NCBI RefSeq assembly: GCF_000148995.1
Contig: NZ_GL538352.1
Span: forward strand, 1,422,974-1,486,973
Direction: 5' to 3'
DNA length: 64,000 nucleotides
DNA from: Listeria grayi DSM 20601
GTDB taxonomy: Bacteria; Bacillota; Bacilli; Lactobacillales; Listeriaceae
In this document: positions 19,416-31,235 of the stretch, in pieces
Layout: every line of letters begins with the position of its first letter
How positions within the stretch are numbered: position 1 is the first letter of the stretch
Notes under the pieces: model-generated
What the model was told of the DNA's origin: nothing
Seen by the model: only the letters and a program-made list of their open reading frames with translations
The model's database searches: none
Program-made: the position numbers and the translations under genes

Positions 19416-19424
19416 CGGTAACAT
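19409..19424. promoter_or_regulatory. cre site (CcpA)
   Basis: ATGTAAACGGTAACAT matches the cre consensus WTGNNARCGNWWWCAW at all 16 positions and overlaps the -35 box, so CcpA binding would repress the operon in preferred sugars. Confidence 0.8.
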
Positions 19425-19494
19425 TTAAAAATTTTGTTTCTTAGGGAAAAGGATACATGTATGAAGCAAAAACAAGAGTGATCCAAACGTGAAA

Positions 19495-19536
19495 AAAACC
19501 CCTATCTGTCGAGACAAGATAGGGGTTTTCGTTTTT
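19495..19536. terminator. Terminator after the chemoreceptor gene
   Basis: AAAACCCCTATCT (19495-19507) pairs with AGATAGGGGTTTT (19517-19529). A/T runs on both sides allow termination on both strands; the mcp gene on the minus strand ends just before it. Confidence 0.9.
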
Positions 19537-21569
19537 TAATGTTCTAAAGATACGTGCAGATTTTTATCACTTTCTTCTATTAAGGTTGGCTCTTCTTCTG
19601 TGCTAGTTGTCTTGAAATGTTCGATTTCTTGTAGCAGATTTTCTGCTAAGGCAGAAAGGCTTTCAGCCGCTTGTGCAACTTCTTCTGTGGAAGCGACTTG
19701 CTCTTCAGCAGATTCAGCGATCTGCTTATTATGTTTTTGTGATTCTTCAGCTGCAGCTGTTATTTGCTGCATAATGCTGGATACATCAGAAGCATTATCG
19801 CTTACTTCTGTGATCAAGTTGTTCATACCGGTAAGGTCAGTAGCGATCAAATCAGAGGACTGCTGCAATTCTTTGAAGTTTTCGGCTGTTTTATTTACAG
19901 CGCTGTAACCGTCAGATACGGAAACTTGGATATTTTGGAAAGTTTTCAGTGATTGCTCGATCTCTTTTACGATTTCTTTGATCAGCACTTCGATATTTTT
20001 AGAAGAGGCACTTGATTGTTCTGCTAATTTACGTACTTCTTCAGCAACAACGCTGAATCCTTTACCAGATTCACCAGCTCTAGCGGCTTCGATCGCTGCG
20101 TTTAAAGCAAGTAAATTCGTTTGATCGGAAATTTGGTTGATCGTCTGTAAGATGGTTTGGATCTCTTCGGATTTCGTAGCCAGCCCGTGAACGACGGCAT
20201 CTGCTTCTTTTACGGAAACATCGATATTATTCATTTGCGAAACAGTACGTTCTACTAATACATTTCCTTCACGTGCTTTTTCATTAGATGTCTGTGAAGT
20301 GGCTAGGAGCATCGTAGAACTGTCAGAAGCCATTTTCAGCCAGCTGCTGACTTCGGCTAGACGATCGGCGTTTTCCTTGATGGATACAACGGCGGAGTTG
20401 GATTGGGAAGATAATCCTTCTAATGACTGAGTGATCTCTGTTGTGGCATTGCTTGTTTCTTCCGCGCTGGCCGTTAATTCCTCAGATGATGTGGAAATGG
20501 CTTGAGTCGATGTATTGATTGAGTGGATTAGTGTTTTCAAGGAAGATGTCATCGTATTGAAAGCTTGACCGAGAGCACCGATCTCATCGTTACGACGAAC
20601 GGTTACTTGTTCTGTCAAATCGCCTTCGCTGATCTTTTCAGCAGCATCAACAATCGTTTTTAAACGGCGGATGATCATTCGAGTAATGAACCAGATGATC
20701 ACGCTACCGATAATAAGAGAAACTACGGCAACAAGTAATGTGCGCCATATAATAGGTAAAGTTTGATCGAGGATCTCTTTTTCGCTGAATGTACCGGCGA
20801 TCTTCCAACCAGTTACTGGGTCTGTTTGGTAGAAGACGCGTTGTTTATCCGAACCGTTCCCGACAGTGAATTCACCATTTGCTTCTTTTTGATCCATGAT
20901 CGCTTTGGTGATCTTGTTTTTGGAACCGGACTTCCAATTTTTGCTGGCAATCACGCTGCCGTCTTTTGCTAGTGCAACAGCAGAACCATGTTGGCCGATT
21001 TTAACTTCTTTAACAGTATCGATCAGGCGGGATAAGTTGATGTCTAATCCTACGACACCTGATTCATCGCTGGCTTTTTGTGCGATCGTAAGAGTCATTT
21101 CGGTTGTAGAAGCAGCAATGTAAGGCGCAGTTAAAATAGGTTTGTCGCCGTTATCTGCAATAGCTTCTTTATACCAATCTCTTGTTGTTGGATCATATCC
21201 GTCTGGCATCTTTGTTTCCGGTTGTTGGATGAATTTACCGTTCTCTTTTCCATAATAGATATTTTGGATATCAGGAATAGTCGATGTATAATTGCTCAAT
21301 ACCGCATCTGTTTCGCTTTTCTTTGCATTTGCCGAAACGCTGGTTTGGTTTGCTAGATAATGTACTACATCGATTTTTTGGCTAATACTCTCATCTATTA
21401 GACTAGATAAACTATTTACATTAGATGTTGCACTATTGCTTACGTTATTTACCAGGTCTCGCTTGGCGCTTAGGAAGTTGATTACTCCTACAACAGCAAG
21501 TGCTACCGCTAAAACGATAATAAAAGAGGGTAATAAGATCTGTAATATCGATTTTCTCCGTTTTTTCAT
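19536..21569 (-). CDS. Methyl-accepting chemotaxis protein
   Basis: Transmembrane chemoreceptor of 677 residues. An N-terminal membrane helix (about 10-30) precedes an extracellular dCache-type sensor (about 35-285) with the signature region of double-Cache receptors ([11 protein letters not shown] and a [11 protein letters not shown] stretch). A second membrane helix (about 288-310), a HAMP domain and the long coiled-coil signalling domain follow; the tip has the near-invariant [19 protein letters not shown] hairpin that binds CheA/CheW. Ribosome site ACAGGAGG before ATG 21569. dCache receptors often bind amino acids or organic acids, but the ligand is not predictable here. It is monocistronic between a terminator and the S10 operon. 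Confidence 0.93.
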   Translation of the reverse strand: MKKRRKSILQILLPSFIIVLAVALAVVGVINFLSAKRDLVNNVSNSATSNVNSLSSLIDESISQKIDVVHYLANQTSVSANAKKSETDAVLSNYTSTIPDIQNIYYGKENGKFIQQPETKMPDGYDPTTRDWYKEAIADNGDKPILTAPYIAASTTEMTLTIAQKASDESGVVGLDINLSRLIDTVKEVKIGQHGSAVALAKDGSVIASKNWKSGSKNKITKAIMDQKEANGEFTVGNGSDKQRVFYQTDPVTGWKIAGTFSEKEILDQTLPIIWRTLLVAVVSLIIGSVIIWFITRMIIRRLKTIVDAAEKISEGDLTEQVTVRRNDEIGALGQAFNTMTSSLKTLIHSINTSTQAISTSSEELTASAEETSNATTEITQSLEGLSSQSNSAVVSIKENADRLAEVSSWLKMASDSSTMLLATSQTSNEKAREGNVLVERTVSQMNNIDVSVKEADAVVHGLATKSEEIQTILQTINQISDQTNLLALNAAIEAARAGESGKGFSVVAEEVRKLAEQSSASSKNIEVLIKEIVKEIEQSLKTFQNIQVSVSDGYSAVNKTAENFKELQQSSDLIATDLTGMNNLITEVSDNASDVSSIMQQITAAAEESQKHNKQIAESAEEQVASTEEVAQAAESLSALAENLLQEIEHFKTTSTEEEPTLIEESDKNLHVSLEH

Positions 21570-21761
21570 TAAAAATGCCTCCTGTTTTTTAGAAAAATAA
21601 AAAATGCAAACCTGTCATCATCAGGTGTCCGAATATTACTTTACCATATTTTTTAAAAAAATAATATATTTAATTAAAAAATTATCCTAAAGACCTATTT
21701 CCAGTTTCTTCTATATATATAAAACAATTTGGGCAGTGATAAATAAATTTCAAAAAATTGG

Positions 21762-21790
21762 TTGTCATCGAAGGGGGAAGCGTGTATAAT
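21762..21790 (+). promoter_or_regulatory. S10 operon promoter
   Basis: TTGTCA (21762-21767) and TATAAT (21785-21790) with a 17-base spacer. The 21570-21760 stretch before it is AT-rich and otherwise empty. Confidence 0.8.
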
Positions 21791-21794
21791 AGAT

Positions 21795-22286
<492 letters not shown>

Positions 22287-22319
22287 TCTTAAAAAATTCA
22301 ATTAATAGGAGGTGTCAAC

Positions 22320-22949
22320 ATGACCAAAGGAATCTTAGGTAGAAAAGTAGGGATGACACAAGTTTTCACAGAAAACGGCGAACTTATTCCAGTAACAGTG
22401 ATCGAAGCTGCGGAAAACGTAGTACTTCAAAAGAAAACTGTCGATACAGACGGCTATGAAGCTGTTCAAATCGGTTTTGAGAATAAACGCGAAAAATTGT
22501 CTAACAAACCCGAAAAAGGTCATGTAGTAAAAGCCAATACTACTCCTAAGCGCTTCATTCGCGAAATTCGCGATGTTAACTTAGACGAGTATGAGATTGG
22601 TGCAGAAGTAAAAGTAGATGTATTCGCTGAAGGAGACATCGTTGACGCGACAGGAATTTCGAAAGGTAAAGGGTTCCAAGGTGTTATTAAACGCCACGGA
22701 CAATCCCGCGGGCCTATGGCTCACGGTTCTCGTTACCATCGTCGTCCTGGTTCAATGGGTCCTGTAGCACCTAACCGTGTTTTCAAAAATAAACTTCTTC
22801 CAGGTCGTATGGGTGGAGAACAAGTTACTATCCAAAACCTTGAAATCGTAAAAGTAGACGTAGACAAGAACATCCTTTTAGTAAAAGGAAACGTTCCTGG
22901 TGCGAAAAAATCATTAGTTCAAATTAAAACTGCTGTAAAAGCAAAATAA
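22320..22949 (+). CDS. rplC: 50S ribosomal protein L3
   Basis: L3, 209 residues, an early 50S assembly protein near the peptidyl transferase centre. The loop region with [25 protein letters not shown] sequence is intact. AGGAGGTG ribosome site; S10 operon, 33 bases after rpsJ. Confidence 0.97.
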   Translation: MTKGILGRKVGMTQVFTENGELIPVTVIEAAENVVLQKKTVDTDGYEAVQIGFENKREKLSNKPEKGHVVKANTTPKRFIREIRDVNLDEYEIGAEVKVDVFAEGDIVDATGISKGKGFQGVIKRHGQSRGPMAHGSRYHRRPGSMGPVAPNRVFKNKLLPGRMGGEQVTIQNLEIVKVDVDKNILLVKGNVPGAKKSLVQIKTAVKAK

Positions 22950-22973
22950 TTTATAAGAAAGGAGGACTAACGA

Positions 22974-23597
22974 ATGCCAAAATTAAGTTTACTTAAACAA
23001 GATGGAACAAGTGCTGGCGAAATTACATTAAATGACGCAGTATTTGGTATCGAACCAAATGAAAAAGTGGTTGTTGATGTGATTTTGAGCCAACGTGCTT
23101 CTCTTCGTCAAGGGACGCATAAAGTAAAAAATCGTTCAGAAGTACGCGGTGGTGGACGTAAACCATGGCGTCAAAAAGGTACTGGACGTGCTCGTCAAGG
23201 GTCTATCCGCTCCCCGCAATGGCGTGGCGGTGGTGTTGTCTTCGGACCGACTCCACGTAGCTATGCTTACAAATTGCCTAGAAAAGTTCGTCGTTTAGCG
23301 ATCAAATCTGCGCTTTCTTCTAAAGTAAAAGAAGAAAACCTATTGGTACTTGAAAACTTAGCTTTCGATGCACCAAAAACAAAAGATTTTGCAGCTTTTC
23401 TTAAAAACATTTCTGTAGATACAAAAGCACTTGTTGTAGTTGCTGGCGAAAGTGATAATGTTGAATTATCCGCACGTAACTTACAAGGCATTACAGTTAT
23501 TCCGGCTGAAAGTATCTCGGTACTAGAAGTTGCTAGTCATGACAAATTGATCATTACTAAAGCAGCTGTCGAAAAAGTAGAGGAGGTGCTTGCATAA
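22974..23597 (+). CDS. rplD: 50S ribosomal protein L4
   Basis: L4, 207 residues, lines the peptide exit tunnel. The tunnel-loop segment [19 protein letters not shown], where changes cause macrolide resistance, looks wild type. The stop codon TAA overlaps the rplW ATG (TAATG), implying translational coupling. Confidence 0.97.
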   Translation: MPKLSLLKQDGTSAGEITLNDAVFGIEPNEKVVVDVILSQRASLRQGTHKVKNRSEVRGGGRKPWRQKGTGRARQGSIRSPQWRGGGVVFGPTPRSYAYKLPRKVRRLAIKSALSSKVKEENLLVLENLAFDAPKTKDFAAFLKNISVDTKALVVVAGESDNVELSARNLQGITVIPAESISVLEVASHDKLIITKAAVEKVEEVLA

Positions 23598-23881
23598 TGG
23601 ATGCACGCGACATCATTAAGCGCCCAGTTGTTACTGAGGAATCTACAAGTATTCTTGATGACAAGAAATACACATTTGAAGTAGATACTCGCGCAACAAA
23701 AACTCAAGTCAAATATGCCGTTGAAGAAATCTTCGACGTTAAAGTTTCTAAAGTAAACATTATGAACTATAAAGGTAAATTCAAACGTATGGGTCGTCAT
23801 GCCGGCTACACAAACAAACGCCGTAAAGCAATTGTTTCTGTTACAGCTGACAGCAAAGAAATCCAATTTTTTGAAGTTTAA
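23597..23881 (+). CDS. rplW: 50S ribosomal protein L23
   Basis: L23, 94 residues, at the tunnel exit where SRP and trigger factor dock. Starts [16 protein letters not shown] and ends in the usual [18 protein letters not shown]. The start overlaps the rplD stop by one base. Confidence 0.97.
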   Translation: MDARDIIKRPVVTEESTSILDDKKYTFEVDTRATKTQVKYAVEEIFDVKVSKVNIMNYKGKFKRMGRHAGYTNKRRKAIVSVTADSKEIQFFEV

Positions 23882-23915
23882 TACCTTAAATGAAATCTAA
23901 AGAGGAGGGAAAACA

Positions 23916-24749
23916 ATGGCGATCAAAAAATATAAACCTACCTCCAACGGACGTCGGCACATGACAAGTTCTGATTTCGCTGAGATTACTACAAGTACTC
24001 CAGAAAAATCATTACTTCGTCCCCTGCCAAAGAAAGCTGGACGTAATAACCAAGGTAAGTTAACTGTTCGTCATCACGGCGGTGGCCATAAACGCCAATA
24101 CCGCGTGATTGATTTTAAACGTAATAAAGATGGTGTTCCAGGACGCGTTGCTACGATCGAATATGATCCAAACCGTTCTGCTAATATCGCTTTGATCAAC
24201 TATGCAGATGGAGAAAAACGCTACATCATTGCAGCAAAAGGTTTGCAAGTTGGCCAAACAATCTATTCAGGAGCTGAAGCTGACATTAAAGTTGGTAATG
24301 CTTTAGAATTGAAAGATATTCCAGTGGGTACTGTTATCCACAATATCGAATTAAAACCTGGTAAAGGCGGACAACTAGTACGTTCTGCTGGAACAAGTGC
24401 TCAAGTACTTGGTAAAGAAGGCAAATATGTATTAATCCGTTTGAACTCTGGCGAAGTTCGCATGATCCTTGCTACTTGCCGCGCAACAATCGGTCAAGTT
24501 GGTAACGAACAACACGAACTGATCAACGTTGGTAAAGCTGGACGTTCCCGTTGGTTAGGCAAACGCCCAACTGTACGTGGTTCTGTTATGAACCCTAACG
24601 ATCACCCACACGGTGGTGGTGAAGGTAAAGCTCCTATCGGACGTAAATCTCCAATGTCACCATGGGGCAAACCAACTCTTGGTTACAAAACTCGTAAGAA
24701 AAACAACAACACTGACAAATTTATCGTACGTCGTCGTAAGAATAAATAA
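23916..24749 (+). CDS. rplB: 50S ribosomal protein L2
   Basis: L2, 277 residues, needed for subunit joining and peptidyl transfer. The conserved [17 protein letters not shown] segment with the catalytically important His is present. Strong AGAGGAGGG ribosome site. Confidence 0.97.
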   Translation: MAIKKYKPTSNGRRHMTSSDFAEITTSTPEKSLLRPLPKKAGRNNQGKLTVRHHGGGHKRQYRVIDFKRNKDGVPGRVATIEYDPNRSANIALINYADGEKRYIIAAKGLQVGQTIYSGAEADIKVGNALELKDIPVGTVIHNIELKPGKGGQLVRSAGTSAQVLGKEGKYVLIRLNSGEVRMILATCRATIGQVGNEQHELINVGKAGRSRWLGKRPTVRGSVMNPNDHPHGGGEGKAPIGRKSPMSPWGKPTLGYKTRKKNNNTDKFIVRRRKNK

Positions 24750-24836
24750 TCAGTTTTTGGAAGTAATAACAATGTTAGCAGGAAAGTGGGAACGATTCGT
24801 TCCTGTCTTCCTGACTATGCGAAGGGAGGCTCTCTC

Positions 24837-25115
24837 ATGGGTCGTAGCTTGAAAAAAGGACCATTTGTCGATGACCACTTGATGAAAAAAGTGGAAGCAG
24901 CTAATGAAAGTGATAAAAAACAAGTAATTAAAACATGGTCTCGTCGTTCCACAATTTTCCCAGTATTTGTTGGTCAAACAATTGCTGTATATGATGGTCG
25001 TAAGCATGTACCAGTTTATGTACAAGAAGACATGGTAGGACATAAATTAGGTGAATTTGCGCCAACTCGTACTTATCGCGGTCACGCAGGTGACGATAAG
25101 AAAACAAGACGCTAA
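24837..25115 (+). CDS. rpsS: 30S ribosomal protein S19
   Basis: S19, 92 residues from ATG 24837 (GAAGGGAGGC upstream), beginning [15 protein letters not shown]. The longer open frame from 24786 is upstream spacer. Binds the 16S head with S13. Confidence 0.96.
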   Translation: MGRSLKKGPFVDDHLMKKVEAANESDKKQVIKTWSRRSTIFPVFVGQTIAVYDGRKHVPVYVQEDMVGHKLGEFAPTRTYRGHAGDDKKTRR

Positions 25116-25136
25116 TTTGAGAGGAGGATATCTTTA

Positions 25137-25493
25137 ATGGCAAGTGAAGTTACAAGCGCAAAATCCGTTGCAAAAACGGTACGTATTGCTCCTCGTAAAG
25201 CTAGAATCGTTATCGATTTGATCCGAGGCAAGCAAATCGGCGAAGCAATTGCTATCTTGAAATATACACCAAGAGCAGCTTCTCCAATCATTGAAAAAGT
25301 TTTAAAATCCGCTATTGCTAACGCAGAGCATAATTATGATTTAGACGTTAACAGCTTAGTCGTGTCCGAAGCATTTGTAGACGAAGGTCCTACACTTAAA
25401 CGCTTCCGCCCACGTGCTAAAGGTAGCGCTAGTCCAATTAACAAACGTACGAGCCACATCACAGTTGTGGTATCAGAAGTGAAGGAGGGGTAA
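25137..25493 (+). CDS. rplV: 50S ribosomal protein L22
   Basis: L22, 118 residues, lines the exit tunnel; the beta-hairpin with [20 protein letters not shown], where macrolide resistance changes occur, is intact. GAGAGGAGG ribosome site. Confidence 0.97.
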   Translation: MASEVTSAKSVAKTVRIAPRKARIVIDLIRGKQIGEAIAILKYTPRAASPIIEKVLKSAIANAEHNYDLDVNSLVVSEAFVDEGPTLKRFRPRAKGSASPINKRTSHITVVVSEVKEG

Positions 25494-25495
25494 CG

Positions 25496-26152
25496 TTGGG
25501 TCAAAAAGTACATCCAATAGGTATGCGTATTGGTATTATCCGCGATTGGGATTCCAAATGGTACGCTGAAAAAGATTATGCAGATTTCCTGCATGAAGAT
25601 CTACGTATTCGTGATCATATTACTAAACGCTTAGCTGATGCTTCTGTTTCTCGTGTTGAAATCGAACGTGCTGCTAACCGTGTAAATATTACAATTCATA
25701 CTGCTAAACCAGGAATGGTTATTGGTAAAGGTGGATCTGAAGTCGAAGCACTTCGTAAAAACCTTAACGACTTAACTGGCAAACGCGTCCACATCAACAT
25801 CGTTGAAATCAAACGTGCTGATCTTGATGCGAAATTAGTAGCAGAAAACATTGCAAGACAATTGGAAGGTCGTGTATCTTTCCGTCGTGCACAAAAACAA
25901 GCTATTCAACGTACAATGCGCGCTGGTGCTAAAGGTATCAAAACGCAAGTATCTGGTCGTCTTGGCGGAGCTGATATTGCTCGTGCTGAACATTATAGCG
26001 AAGGAACAGTTCCTCTTCATACATTGCGTGCCGACATCGATTACGCATGGGAAGAAGCTGACACAACTTATGGTAAACTAGGTGTTAAAGTCTGGATCTA
26101 CCGTGGTGAAGTCCTTCCTACGAAGAAAAATAATGTGGAAGGAGGAAAATAA
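25496..26152 (+). CDS. rpsC: 30S ribosomal protein S3
   Basis: S3, 218 residues, at the mRNA entry site, with a KH domain ([11 protein letters not shown] motif). It uses a TTG start at 25496 after GAAGGAGGGG, two bases after the rplV stop, so the two genes are translationally coupled. Confidence 0.96.
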   Translation: MGQKVHPIGMRIGIIRDWDSKWYAEKDYADFLHEDLRIRDHITKRLADASVSRVEIERAANRVNITIHTAKPGMVIGKGGSEVEALRKNLNDLTGKRVHINIVEIKRADLDAKLVAENIARQLEGRVSFRRAQKQAIQRTMRAGAKGIKTQVSGRLGGADIARAEHYSEGTVPLHTLRADIDYAWEEADTTYGKLGVKVWIYRGEVLPTKKNNVEGGK

Positions 26153-26154
26153 TA

Positions 26155-26592
26155 ATGTTAGTTCCTAAACGTGTAAAATACCGTCGTGAGTTCCGTGGAA
26201 ACATGCGTGGACGTGCTAAAGGTGGTACTGAAGTAGCATTTGGTGAATATGGTCTTCAAGCAGTAGATGCTTCTTGGATCACTAACCGTCAAATCGAAGC
26301 TGCTCGTATCGCAATGACTCGTTACATGAAACGTGGCGGTAAAGTTTGGATTAAAATTTTCCCTCATAAATCTTACACATCTAAACCAATTGGTGTTCGG
26401 ATGGGTAAAGGTAAAGGTGCCCCAGAAGGATGGGTAAGCCCAGTAAAACGTGGCAAGATTATGTTTGAAATTGCAGGTGTTCCTGAAGATGTAGCCCGCG
26501 AGGCACTTCGTTTAGCAGCACATAAACTGCCGGTCAAAACTAAGATCGTTAAACGTGAAGAAATTGGTGGTGAAGCAAATGAAAGCAACTGA
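26155..26592 (+). CDS. rplP: 50S ribosomal protein L16
   Basis: L16, 145 residues, which helps place tRNA in the A site. Starts [15 protein letters not shown] two bases after rpsC. The last 14 bases overlap rpmC. Confidence 0.97.
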   Translation: MLVPKRVKYRREFRGNMRGRAKGGTEVAFGEYGLQAVDASWITNRQIEAARIAMTRYMKRGGKVWIKIFPHKSYTSKPIGVRMGKGKGAPEGWVSPVKRGKIMFEIAGVPEDVAREALRLAAHKLPVKTKIVKREEIGGEANESN

Positions 26593-26770
26593 TATTCGTG
26601 AATTATCCACTACCGAAATCCAAGACCAAGAAAGAGCTTTGAAAGAAGAGCTTTTTAACTTGCGCTTTCAATTGGCTACAGGACAATTAGAGAACACTGC
26701 GAGGATTCGTGAAGTGAGAAAAGCAATTGCCCGTATGAAGACTATTGTAAGAGAAAGAGAACTTGCTTAA
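26579..26770 (+). CDS. rpmC: 50S ribosomal protein L29
   Basis: L29, 63 residues from ATG 26579 ([15 protein letters not shown]), lying at the tunnel exit beside L23. The start is inside the 3' end of rplP, a coupling commonly seen in this operon. Confidence 0.95.
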   Translation: MKATDIRELSTTEIQDQERALKEELFNLRFQLATGQLENTARIREVRKAIARMKTIVRERELA

Positions 26771-26797
26771 ATAGAAAATCGTAAGGAGGTTTAATAC

Positions 26798-27061
26798 ATG
26801 GCTGAACGTAACCAACGTAAAGTGTATACAGGTCGTGTTGTTTCTGACAAGATGGATAAAACTATCACTGTTGTCGTTGAAACATACAAAAAGCATGGTT
26901 TGTACGGTAAACGTGTGAAATATTCTAAAAAATTCAAAGCACATGATGAGAACAACACTGCTAAAATCGGCGATATCGTTCGTATTTCTGAAACTCGTCC
27001 GTTATCTGCAACAAAACATTTCCGTCTATTGGAAGTAGTAGAAGAAGCAGTAGTTATCTAA
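26798..27061 (+). CDS. rpsQ: 30S ribosomal protein S17
   Basis: S17, 87 residues, an early 16S binding protein ([19 protein letters not shown]). GTAAGGAGG ribosome site; last gene of the classical S10 operon part. Confidence 0.97.
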   Translation: MAERNQRKVYTGRVVSDKMDKTITVVVETYKKHGLYGKRVKYSKKFKAHDENNTAKIGDIVRISETRPLSATKHFRLLEVVEEAVVI

Positions 27062-27090
27062 GTTGAAATAAAAAATTGAAAATCATATAG

Positions 27091-27498
<408 letters not shown>

Positions 27499-27533
27499 TA
27501 TCAAGTTCCAAAACTAAGGAGGTGCCAATACCG

Positions 27534-27845
27534 ATGCATATTAAAAAAGGTGATAAAGTTCAAGTTATTACTGGTAAAGATAAAGGCAAATCCGGTGCAG
27601 TACTCGCTGCATTTCCAAAGAAAGACCGTGTAATTGTTGAAGGAATCAACATGATCAAAAAACATGCGAAACCTTCCAACGTGAATCCACAAGGTGGAAT
27701 CTTAAACGTTGAAGCACCAATTCACGTTTCTAACGTAATGCTTATCGATCCTAAATCTGGAGAACCCACACGCGTGAGTTACCAAGTGAAGGATGACAAG
27801 AAAGTGCGAGTTGCTAAAAAATCCGGTGAAGTTTTAGATAAATAA
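27534..27845 (+). CDS. rplX: 50S ribosomal protein L24
   Basis: L24, 103 residues with an N-terminal KOW motif ([19 protein letters not shown]). ATG 27534 is preferred over an in-frame GTG at 27522 that sits inside the AAGGAGGTG ribosome site. Confidence 0.96.
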   Translation: MHIKKGDKVQVITGKDKGKSGAVLAAFPKKDRVIVEGINMIKKHAKPSNVNPQGGILNVEAPIHVSNVMLIDPKSGEPTRVSYQVKDDKKVRVAKKSGEVLDK

Positions 27846-27874
27846 AATAGTCTAGCGGAAGGAGGGAATATCAC

Positions 27875-28414
27875 ATGAATCGCCTTAAAGATAAATATCT
27901 TAAGGAAATTGTTCCTGAATTAATGAACAAATTTAACTACAACTCCGTAATGGAGGTTCCAAAAATCGAAAAAATCGTGATCAACACTGGTGTTGGTGAC
28001 GCAACTGCAAACGCGAAAGTGCTTGATAGCGCAGTTGAAGAATTAGCTCTTATTACTGGTCAAAAACCAGTCGTAACGAAAGCAAAGAAATCCATCGCAG
28101 GATTCCGTCTACGTGAGGGAATGCCTATCGGCGCGAAAGTAACTCTTCGTGGTGAACGTATGTATGATTTCTTAGATAAATTAATTTCTGTATCACTTCC
28201 ACGTGTACGTGACTTCCGTGGTGTTTCTAAAAAAGCATTTGACGGTCGCGGTAACTACACTCTAGGTGTTAGAGAACAACTAATTTTCCCTGAAATTGAT
28301 TACGATCAAGTATCTAAAGTACGTGGCATGGACGTAGTAATCGTTACAACTGCCAACAGTGATGAAGAATCTCGTGAGTTGTTGACTCATATCGGGATAC
28401 CATTTCAAAAGTAA
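27875..28414 (+). CDS. rplE: 50S ribosomal protein L5
   Basis: L5, 179 residues, binds 5S rRNA in the central protuberance. Complete, with the usual [16 protein letters not shown] start and [15 protein letters not shown] core. Confidence 0.97.
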   Translation: MNRLKDKYLKEIVPELMNKFNYNSVMEVPKIEKIVINTGVGDATANAKVLDSAVEELALITGQKPVVTKAKKSIAGFRLREGMPIGAKVTLRGERMYDFLDKLISVSLPRVRDFRGVSKKAFDGRGNYTLGVREQLIFPEIDYDQVSKVRGMDVVIVTTANSDEESRELLTHIGIPFQK

Positions 28415-28430
28415 TCTAATAATGAATTAG

Positions 28431-28628
<198 letters not shown>

Positions 28629-28659
28629 ACAATAAGAGTAAGGAAGGAGGATATTATAC

Positions 28660-29058
28660 ATGGTGATGACAGATCCAGTTGCAGATTTTCTAACTCGCAT
28701 TCGTAATGCGAACATGGTTAAACATGATAGATTAGAACTTCCTGCATCCAAAATCAAAAAAGAAATCGCAGAAATCTTGAAACGTGAAGGTTTCGTACGC
28801 GATGTTGAATATGTAGAAGATGACAAGCAAGGAGTTATCCGTGTTTTCTTGAAATATGGAGCTTCTGGCGAACGTGTAATCACTGGTTTAAAGAGAATCA
28901 GCAAACCAGGACTACGTGTATACGCTAAATCAAGCGAGATTCCTAAAGTACTTAACGGCTTAGGTATTGCGATCGTATCTACTTCCCAAGGTGTTTTAAC
29001 TGACAAAGAAGCCCGCGCTAAACAAGTCGGTGGCGAAGTACTAGCATACGTTTGGTAA
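28660..29058 (+). CDS. rpsH: 30S ribosomal protein S8
   Basis: S8, 132 residues ([18 protein letters not shown]), binds the central domain of 16S rRNA and in other bacteria represses the spc genes. GGAAGGAGG ribosome site. Confidence 0.97.
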   Translation: MVMTDPVADFLTRIRNANMVKHDRLELPASKIKKEIAEILKREGFVRDVEYVEDDKQGVIRVFLKYGASGERVITGLKRISKPGLRVYAKSSEIPKVLNGLGIAIVSTSQGVLTDKEARAKQVGGEVLAYVW

Positions 29059-29087
29059 GAAGAATTAAATCATAAGGAGGTGCAGAC

Positions 29088-29624
29088 ATGTCCCGTATTG
29101 GTAAAAAGACAATTGTCATTCCTGAAGGTGTAACAGTTACACTTGATGGTTCAACTGCTACAGTAAAAGGCCCTAAAGGTCAACTTGTAAAAGAATTTAA
29201 CCCTGACATTAAAATTGATATCGAAGGCAATGAAATCAACGTTTCTCGCCCAAGTGATCATAAAACACATCGTTCTCTTCACGGAACGACTCGTGCGATC
29301 TTAAATAACATGGTCGTAGGTGTTTCCGAAGGTTACGAAAAAACATTAGAATTGATCGGTGTTGGTTACCGTGCTCAAAAACAAGGAAACAAACTTGTTC
29401 TTAACGTAGGTTACTCTCATCCAGTAGAATTTGAAGCTCCAGAAGGCGTTGAAATTGATGTTCCTGCAAATACGAAAGTAATTGTTAAAGGATACAACAA
29501 AGAACACGTTGGAGAACTAGCTGCTAATATTCGTGCTACTCGTCCTCCTGAACCTTATAAAGGTAAAGGGATCCGTTACGAAGGCGAATATGTACGCCGC
29601 AAAGAAGGTAAAACTGGTAAATAA
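29088..29624 (+). CDS. rplF: 50S ribosomal protein L6
   Basis: L6, 178 residues, two similar RNA-binding domains near the factor-binding site ([16 protein letters not shown]-terminal [18 protein letters not shown]). Confidence 0.97.
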   Translation: MSRIGKKTIVIPEGVTVTLDGSTATVKGPKGQLVKEFNPDIKIDIEGNEINVSRPSDHKTHRSLHGTTRAILNNMVVGVSEGYEKTLELIGVGYRAQKQGNKLVLNVGYSHPVEFEAPEGVEIDVPANTKVIVKGYNKEHVGELAANIRATRPPEPYKGKGIRYEGEYVRRKEGKTGK

Positions 29625-29659
29625 TGCCGCGTAGGCAATCTTGAGAAGAGGTGAGTTAA

Positions 29660-30019
29660 GTGATTACCAAAATCGACAAAAATAAAGTCCGTAAAAGAAG
29701 ACATGCACGTGTCCGTTCTAAGATTACTGGAACAGAATCTCGTCCACGCTTGAACGTATTCCGTTCTAACAAAAACATTTACGCGCAAGTTATCGACGAC
29801 GTAAATGGCGTGACACTTGCAAGTGCATCTAATCTAGATAAAGAATTTGGCTCTAGCGAATCGAAAGTTGACGCAGCTAGCAAAGTTGGCGCATTAGTTG
29901 CGAAACGTGCTGCTGATAAAGGCATTACTTCTGTTACTTTTGACCGTGGAGGCTATTTATATCATGGCCGAGTGAAAGCTTTGGCTGAAGCTGCTCGTGA
30001 AAATGGTTTAGAATTTTAA
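29660..30019 (+). CDS. rplR: 50S ribosomal protein L18
   Basis: L18, 119 residues, a 5S rRNA binder. GTG start at 29660 after AGAGGTGAG ([19 protein letters not shown]). Confidence 0.96.
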   Translation: MITKIDKNKVRKRRHARVRSKITGTESRPRLNVFRSNKNIYAQVIDDVNGVTLASASNLDKEFGSSESKVDAASKVGALVAKRAADKGITSVTFDRGGYLYHGRVKALAEAARENGLEF

Positions 30020-30040
30020 TAAGAAGGAGGGACATTTTAC

Positions 30041-30544
30041 ATGCCTGAGCAAATTGATGGTAACAAATTAGATTTAGAAGAACGCGTAGTAACAATCAAT
30101 CGTGTTGCTAAAGTAGTAAAAGGTGGACGTCGTTTCCGTTTTACAGCACTAGTTGTTGTTGGCGATAAAAACGGTCATGTAGGATTTGGTACTGGTAAAG
30201 CACAAGAAGTTCCAGATGCTATTCGTAAAGCAGTTGATGATGCTAAGAAAAACATGATTTTCGTTCCTACTGTAAACACTACTATTCCTCATACTGTAGT
30301 CGGCAATTTTGGTGGCGGAGAAATTCTTCTTAAACCTGCAAGCGCCGGTTCTGGAGTAACTGCTGGTGGTCCAGTACGTGCGGTCCTAGAACTTGCTGGT
30401 GTTGCTGATGTATCTTCCAAATCGCTTGGATCTAATACACCAATCAACATGGTACGTGCTACAATCGACGGAATCAAACAACTTAAAAATGCTGCTGACG
30501 TTGCAAAACTTCGCGGTAAAACAGTTGAAGAATTGTTAGGATAA
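30041..30544 (+). CDS. rpsE: 30S ribosomal protein S5
   Basis: S5, 167 residues, involved in decoding accuracy. The spectinomycin-contact loop [13 protein letters not shown] appears wild type. GAAGGAGGG ribosome site. Confidence 0.97.
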   Translation: MPEQIDGNKLDLEERVVTINRVAKVVKGGRRFRFTALVVVGDKNGHVGFGTGKAQEVPDAIRKAVDDAKKNMIFVPTVNTTIPHTVVGNFGGGEILLKPASAGSGVTAGGPVRAVLELAGVADVSSKSLGSNTPINMVRATIDGIKQLKNAADVAKLRGKTVEELLG

Positions 30545-30557
30545 GGAGGCAATATTA

Positions 30558-30737
30558 ATGGCGAAATTAGAAATCACTCTAAAACGTAGCTTAATTGGAC
30601 GCCCCGAATCCCAACGGAAAACTGTTCAGGCCCTAGGTCTTGGCAAAACTAATTCCGTAGTAGTGAAGGAAGATAATGCTGCAATTCGCGGTATGATCAC
30701 AAAAGTCAGTCACTTAGTGGACGTCAAAGAAGTTTAA
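30558..30737 (+). CDS. rpmD: 50S ribosomal protein L30
   Basis: Small protein of 59 residues starting [16 protein letters not shown], with the L30 segment [17 protein letters not shown]. It has TAAGGAGGC 7 bases upstream and sits in the expected place between rpsE and rplO. Confidence 0.96.
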   Translation: MAKLEITLKRSLIGRPESQRKTVQALGLGKTNSVVVKEDNAAIRGMITKVSHLVDVKEV

Positions 30738-30794
30738 GCTATCGAATAAAGATAAAACAGGTAATTCATTTTGTAATAGGAGGAGGTGCTTGAC

Positions 30795-31235
30795 ATGAAA
30801 CTACACGAACTTAAACCTTCTGAGGGATCTCGTAAGGAACGCAATCGTGTTGGTCGTGGTACAGGCTCTGGTAACGGTAAAACTTCCGGTCGCGGACATA
30901 AAGGGCAAAAAGCTCGTTCCGGCGGTGGTGTACGTTTAGGCTTTGAAGGTGGACAACTTCCACTTTTCCGTCGTCTTCCAAAACGTGGGTTCACAAATAT
31001 CAACCGCAAAGAATATGCAGTTGTTAATGTTGGGACTTTAAACCGTTTTGAAGATGGTACAGAAGTAACACCAGAATTGTTAATTGAAACTGGTGTGATC
31101 AGCAATGCAAAATCTGGTATCAAAGTATTATCAGAAGGAAAAATTGAGAAGAAATTAACTGTTAAGGCTAACAAATTCTCAGCAGCGGCTAAAGAAGCAA
31201 TCGAAGCTGCTGGTGGACAAACTGAGGTGATCTAA
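30795..31235 (+). CDS. rplO: 50S ribosomal protein L15
   Basis: L15, 146 residues from ATG 30795 ([20 protein letters not shown]), with the glycine-rich rRNA-binding N-terminus. An in-frame GTG at 30786 overlaps the ribosome site. Its last base is shared with the secY start. Confidence 0.96.
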   Translation: MKLHELKPSEGSRKERNRVGRGTGSGNGKTSGRGHKGQKARSGGGVRLGFEGGQLPLFRRLPKRGFTNINRKEYAVVNVGTLNRFEDGTEVTPELLIETGVISNAKSGIKVLSEGKIEKKLTVKANKFSAAAKEAIEAAGGQTEVI

